Shown here: piece by piece, positions 62,698-64,000 of the stretch
Layout of the letters: every line of letters begins with the position of its first letter
How positions within the stretch are numbered: the first letter of the stretch is position 1
Assembly (NCBI RefSeq): GCF_009829925.1
Contig: NZ_SNVJ01000003.1
Coordinates: 124,001 to 188,000, forward strand
Reading direction: 5' to 3'
DNA from: Teichococcus coralli
GTDB taxonomy: Bacteria; Pseudomonadota; Alphaproteobacteria; Acetobacterales; Acetobacteraceae
DNA length: 64,000 nt
Made by a program: the position numbers and the translations under genes
Notes under the pieces: generated by a model
Databases searched by the model: none
The model's input: the letters and a program-made list of their open reading frames with translations, nothing else
What the model was told of the DNA's origin: nothing

Positions 62698-63432
62698 TCA
62701 GCCGCCTTCCTCCTCGCCGAACATGTAGGCCTGCACGTATAGGATGTGCTCGCGCATGGCGCGCCGGGCGGCGCCGCGGTCGCGCTGGCGCAGCGCCGCG
62801 ATGATGGCGCGGTGCTGCCGCTGCAGCGCCGCGCGGCGCGCGGGCGTCGCGCCCCTCGCCTTCAGCGCCCCCCATTCCGCCTGCAGCCGGACCCGCGCCA
62901 GCGAGCGGGACAACGCAAGGGCCGCGCCGTTGTGGGTCGCCACCGCGATGGCGTCGTGCAGCGCACCGTCCCAGTGCTCGAACTCCGGCAGGTCCGCCGC
63001 CGCGTCCGCCCGGCGCAGGCATTCCTCCATGCGGGCAAGGTCGGCCGGGCTGGCGCGCGAGACCGCCAGCGCCACCAGCTCCGGCTCAAAGGCGAGGCGG
63101 CACTCCACCACCTCGGCCGGGCCGAAGGATTCCGTGCCCGGCAGGGCATCCAGCGCGGCCGCGGGCGAGGCGGCGGCCATGGCGGGACCGGCAGCCCCCG
63201 TGCGGAAGGTGCCCCGCCCAACATGGCGCTCGATCAGCCCTTCCGCCGCCAGGGCATCGAGGGCGCGGCGCACGGTGTTGCGCGCCATGCCGTACTGCTC
63301 GCCCAGGCCGCGCTCGGTGGGCAGCTTCTCGCCGGGCTGCCAGCGCCCAGACTGGAGGTCCTGCGCCAGCCGCTGCCGCAGCCGCTCCGCATCCCCCCGT
63401 TCGCGCGGCGGGGCGGCCGGAAGTGCCGTCAT
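62698..63432 (-). CDS. GntR-family (FCD) regulator beside the FAH-family gene
   Basis: A 244-residue GntR regulator: winged HTH at about residues 10-75 (GEKLPTERGLGEQYGMARNTVRRALDALAAEGLIERHVGRGTF) and an FCD domain (about 100-230). Start placed at Met 63432 because the longer frame (TTG 63471) would cover an operator. It is divergent from the fumarylacetoacetate-hydrolase-family gene, and the region between holds three similar operators. Confidence 0.88.
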   Translation of the reverse strand: MTALPAAPPRERGDAERLRQRLAQDLQSGRWQPGEKLPTERGLGEQYGMARNTVRRALDALAAEGLIERHVGRGTFRTGAAGPAMAAASPAAALDALPGTESFGPAEVVECRLAFEPELVALAVSRASPADLARMEECLRRADAAADLPEFEHWDGALHDAIAVATHNGAALALSRSLARVRLQAEWGALKARGATPARRAALQRQHRAIIAALRQRDRGAARRAMREHILYVQAYMFGEEEGG

Positions 63433-63460
63433 GCAGGCCGCCGCGCTGCTTGACGTGCCG

Positions 63461-63519
63461 GATTGGTCCAATCATCATGGCTCATAATTGGATCAGTATA
63501 GCGGTGTAATTGGTCCATT
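63461..63519. promoter_or_regulatory. Operator array for the divergent GntR / FAH-family genes
   Basis: Three related sites: GATTGGTCCAATC (63461-63473, a perfect palindrome around a central T), TAATTGGATCAG (63485-63496) and TAATTGGTCCATT (63507-63519). Spacing about 22-24 bp places them on one face of the helix roughly every two turns. They fill the gap between the two divergent genes and are the likely binding sites of the GntR regulator. Confidence 0.6.
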
Positions 63520-63537
63520 TCCAGAGAAGGGTTCCCG

Positions 63538-64000
63538 ATGCGGCTCGCCACCATCCTAGTCGAGGGTCGTCCCACTGTCGCGCTGGTCACAGCGCAGGGC
63601 GACCGCTTCCACCCGCTGGCGGAGCTGGTGCCTGGCCTGCCGGAAGCGGCCACGGGCGACATGACGGCGGCCATCGCGCATCTCGCCGGGTCGGGCACGC
63701 CGTCCGCGCCACGGGGCGAAGGCCGGCCGCTCGACACGGCCTCGCTGCTCGCGCCCCTCCCGCGGCCGCCGCGCAACATCTTCTGCGTCGGCAAGAACTA
63801 CCACGCCCATGCGCGCGAGTTCGCGGGCAGCGGCTACGACTCCAGCGCCGCCGGCGCGGCGGACGCCATTCCCTCCAGCCCCATCATCTTCTCCAAGCCC
63901 TTCACCAGCATCTCCGGGCCGGCGGCCGACATTCCGCTGGTGCCCGGTCTGGACGGCGGCGTGGACTACGAGGCGGAACTGGCCGTGGTGATCGGCAAGG
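63538..64000 (+). CDS. Fumarylacetoacetate hydrolase-family protein, 3' end outside the window
   Basis: Starts at ATG 63538 with AGAGAAGG upstream and runs open to the window edge (154 codons seen; the family usually has 230-330 residues). NIFCVGKNYHAHAREF (from about residue 80) and VDYEAELAVVIGK at the end of the visible part carry the metal-binding Glu pattern of FAH enzymes, which hydrolyse or decarboxylate oxo-acids, or tautomerise. It diverges from a GntR regulator with a shared operator array. Confidence 0.88.
   Translation, partial: MRLATILVEGRPTVALVTAQGDRFHPLAELVPGLPEAATGDMTAAIAHLAGSGTPSAPRGEGRPLDTASLLAPLPRPPRNIFCVGKNYHAHAREFAGSGYDSSAAGAADAIPSSPIIFSKPFTSISGPAADIPLVPGLDGGVDYEAELAVVIGK

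Overview
The window is about 70% GC with tightly packed genes, many overlapping by ATGA or GTGA, and strong GGAGG-type ribosome sites. It is rich in ABC importers and also has a tripartite tricarboxylate (TctCBA) transporter. Neighbour orders such as carB-greA and lrp / trxB-LysR-small RNA, together with an alphaproteobacterial-type MntR, point to an Alphaproteobacterium, most likely a Roseomonas-like member of the Acetobacteraceae. That taxonomic call is inference from gene content; there is no rRNA or tRNA gene in the window. I see no prophage, insertion sequence or CRISPR array.

Layout. 1-10,850 is mostly housekeeping: the end of carB, greA, an ACT-domain threonine dehydratase, an Lrp regulator divergent from trxB, an LsrB/VtlR-like LysR gene followed by a probable AbcR-family small RNA, pncC, an Fsr-type exporter and an EF-G-like GTPase. 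10,991-19,999 is a catabolic operon: LysR, two FAD amine/amino-acid oxidases around a metal-free M24 hydrolase and a RidA protein, then a complete PotD/A/B/C-type importer. 20,027-36,618 is an amide-related region: an amidase diverging from a family-5 binding protein and a cytoplasmic penicillin-acylase-like hydrolase, a second Pot-type importer with its GntR regulator and binding protein, a two-subunit N,N-dimethylformamidase-like enzyme, a fused 2-oxoacid dehydrogenase E1, and a class III aminotransferase. Three copies of the palindrome TGATATATCA (one with a changed first base) sit in front of its transcription units and suggest one regulon under the embedded GntR protein.

37,011-40,770 encodes a three-subunit membrane-type sugar/gluconate dehydrogenase (Tat-exported small subunit, GMC flavoprotein with Fe-S cysteines, triheme cytochrome c). 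40,932-48,824 holds mntR, the TctCBA transporter with its GntR regulator, a class III CoA-transferase and a crotonase, then a PQQ-type aldose dehydrogenase. 48,915-58,313 holds a PRC-barrel protein, an IclR regulator, and a livKHMGF importer continuing into a SnoaL-like protein, a muconolactone isomerase and an SMP-30 lactonase; a 14-bp tandem repeat then separates these from a metallo-beta-lactamase-fold hydrolase. The end holds an EEP-family hydrolase, an AraC regulator with a DHA2 exporter, and a GntR regulator diverging from a fumarylacetoacetate-hydrolase-family gene cut by the window edge.

As a whole this is a nutrient-scavenging chromosome segment: at least four importers, each beside hydrolases or oxidases for its likely cargo and a local regulator. 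A trans-acting AbcR-type RNA, whose CUCCC loops could pair with the GGGAG ribosome sites of several binding-protein genes, may act over them.
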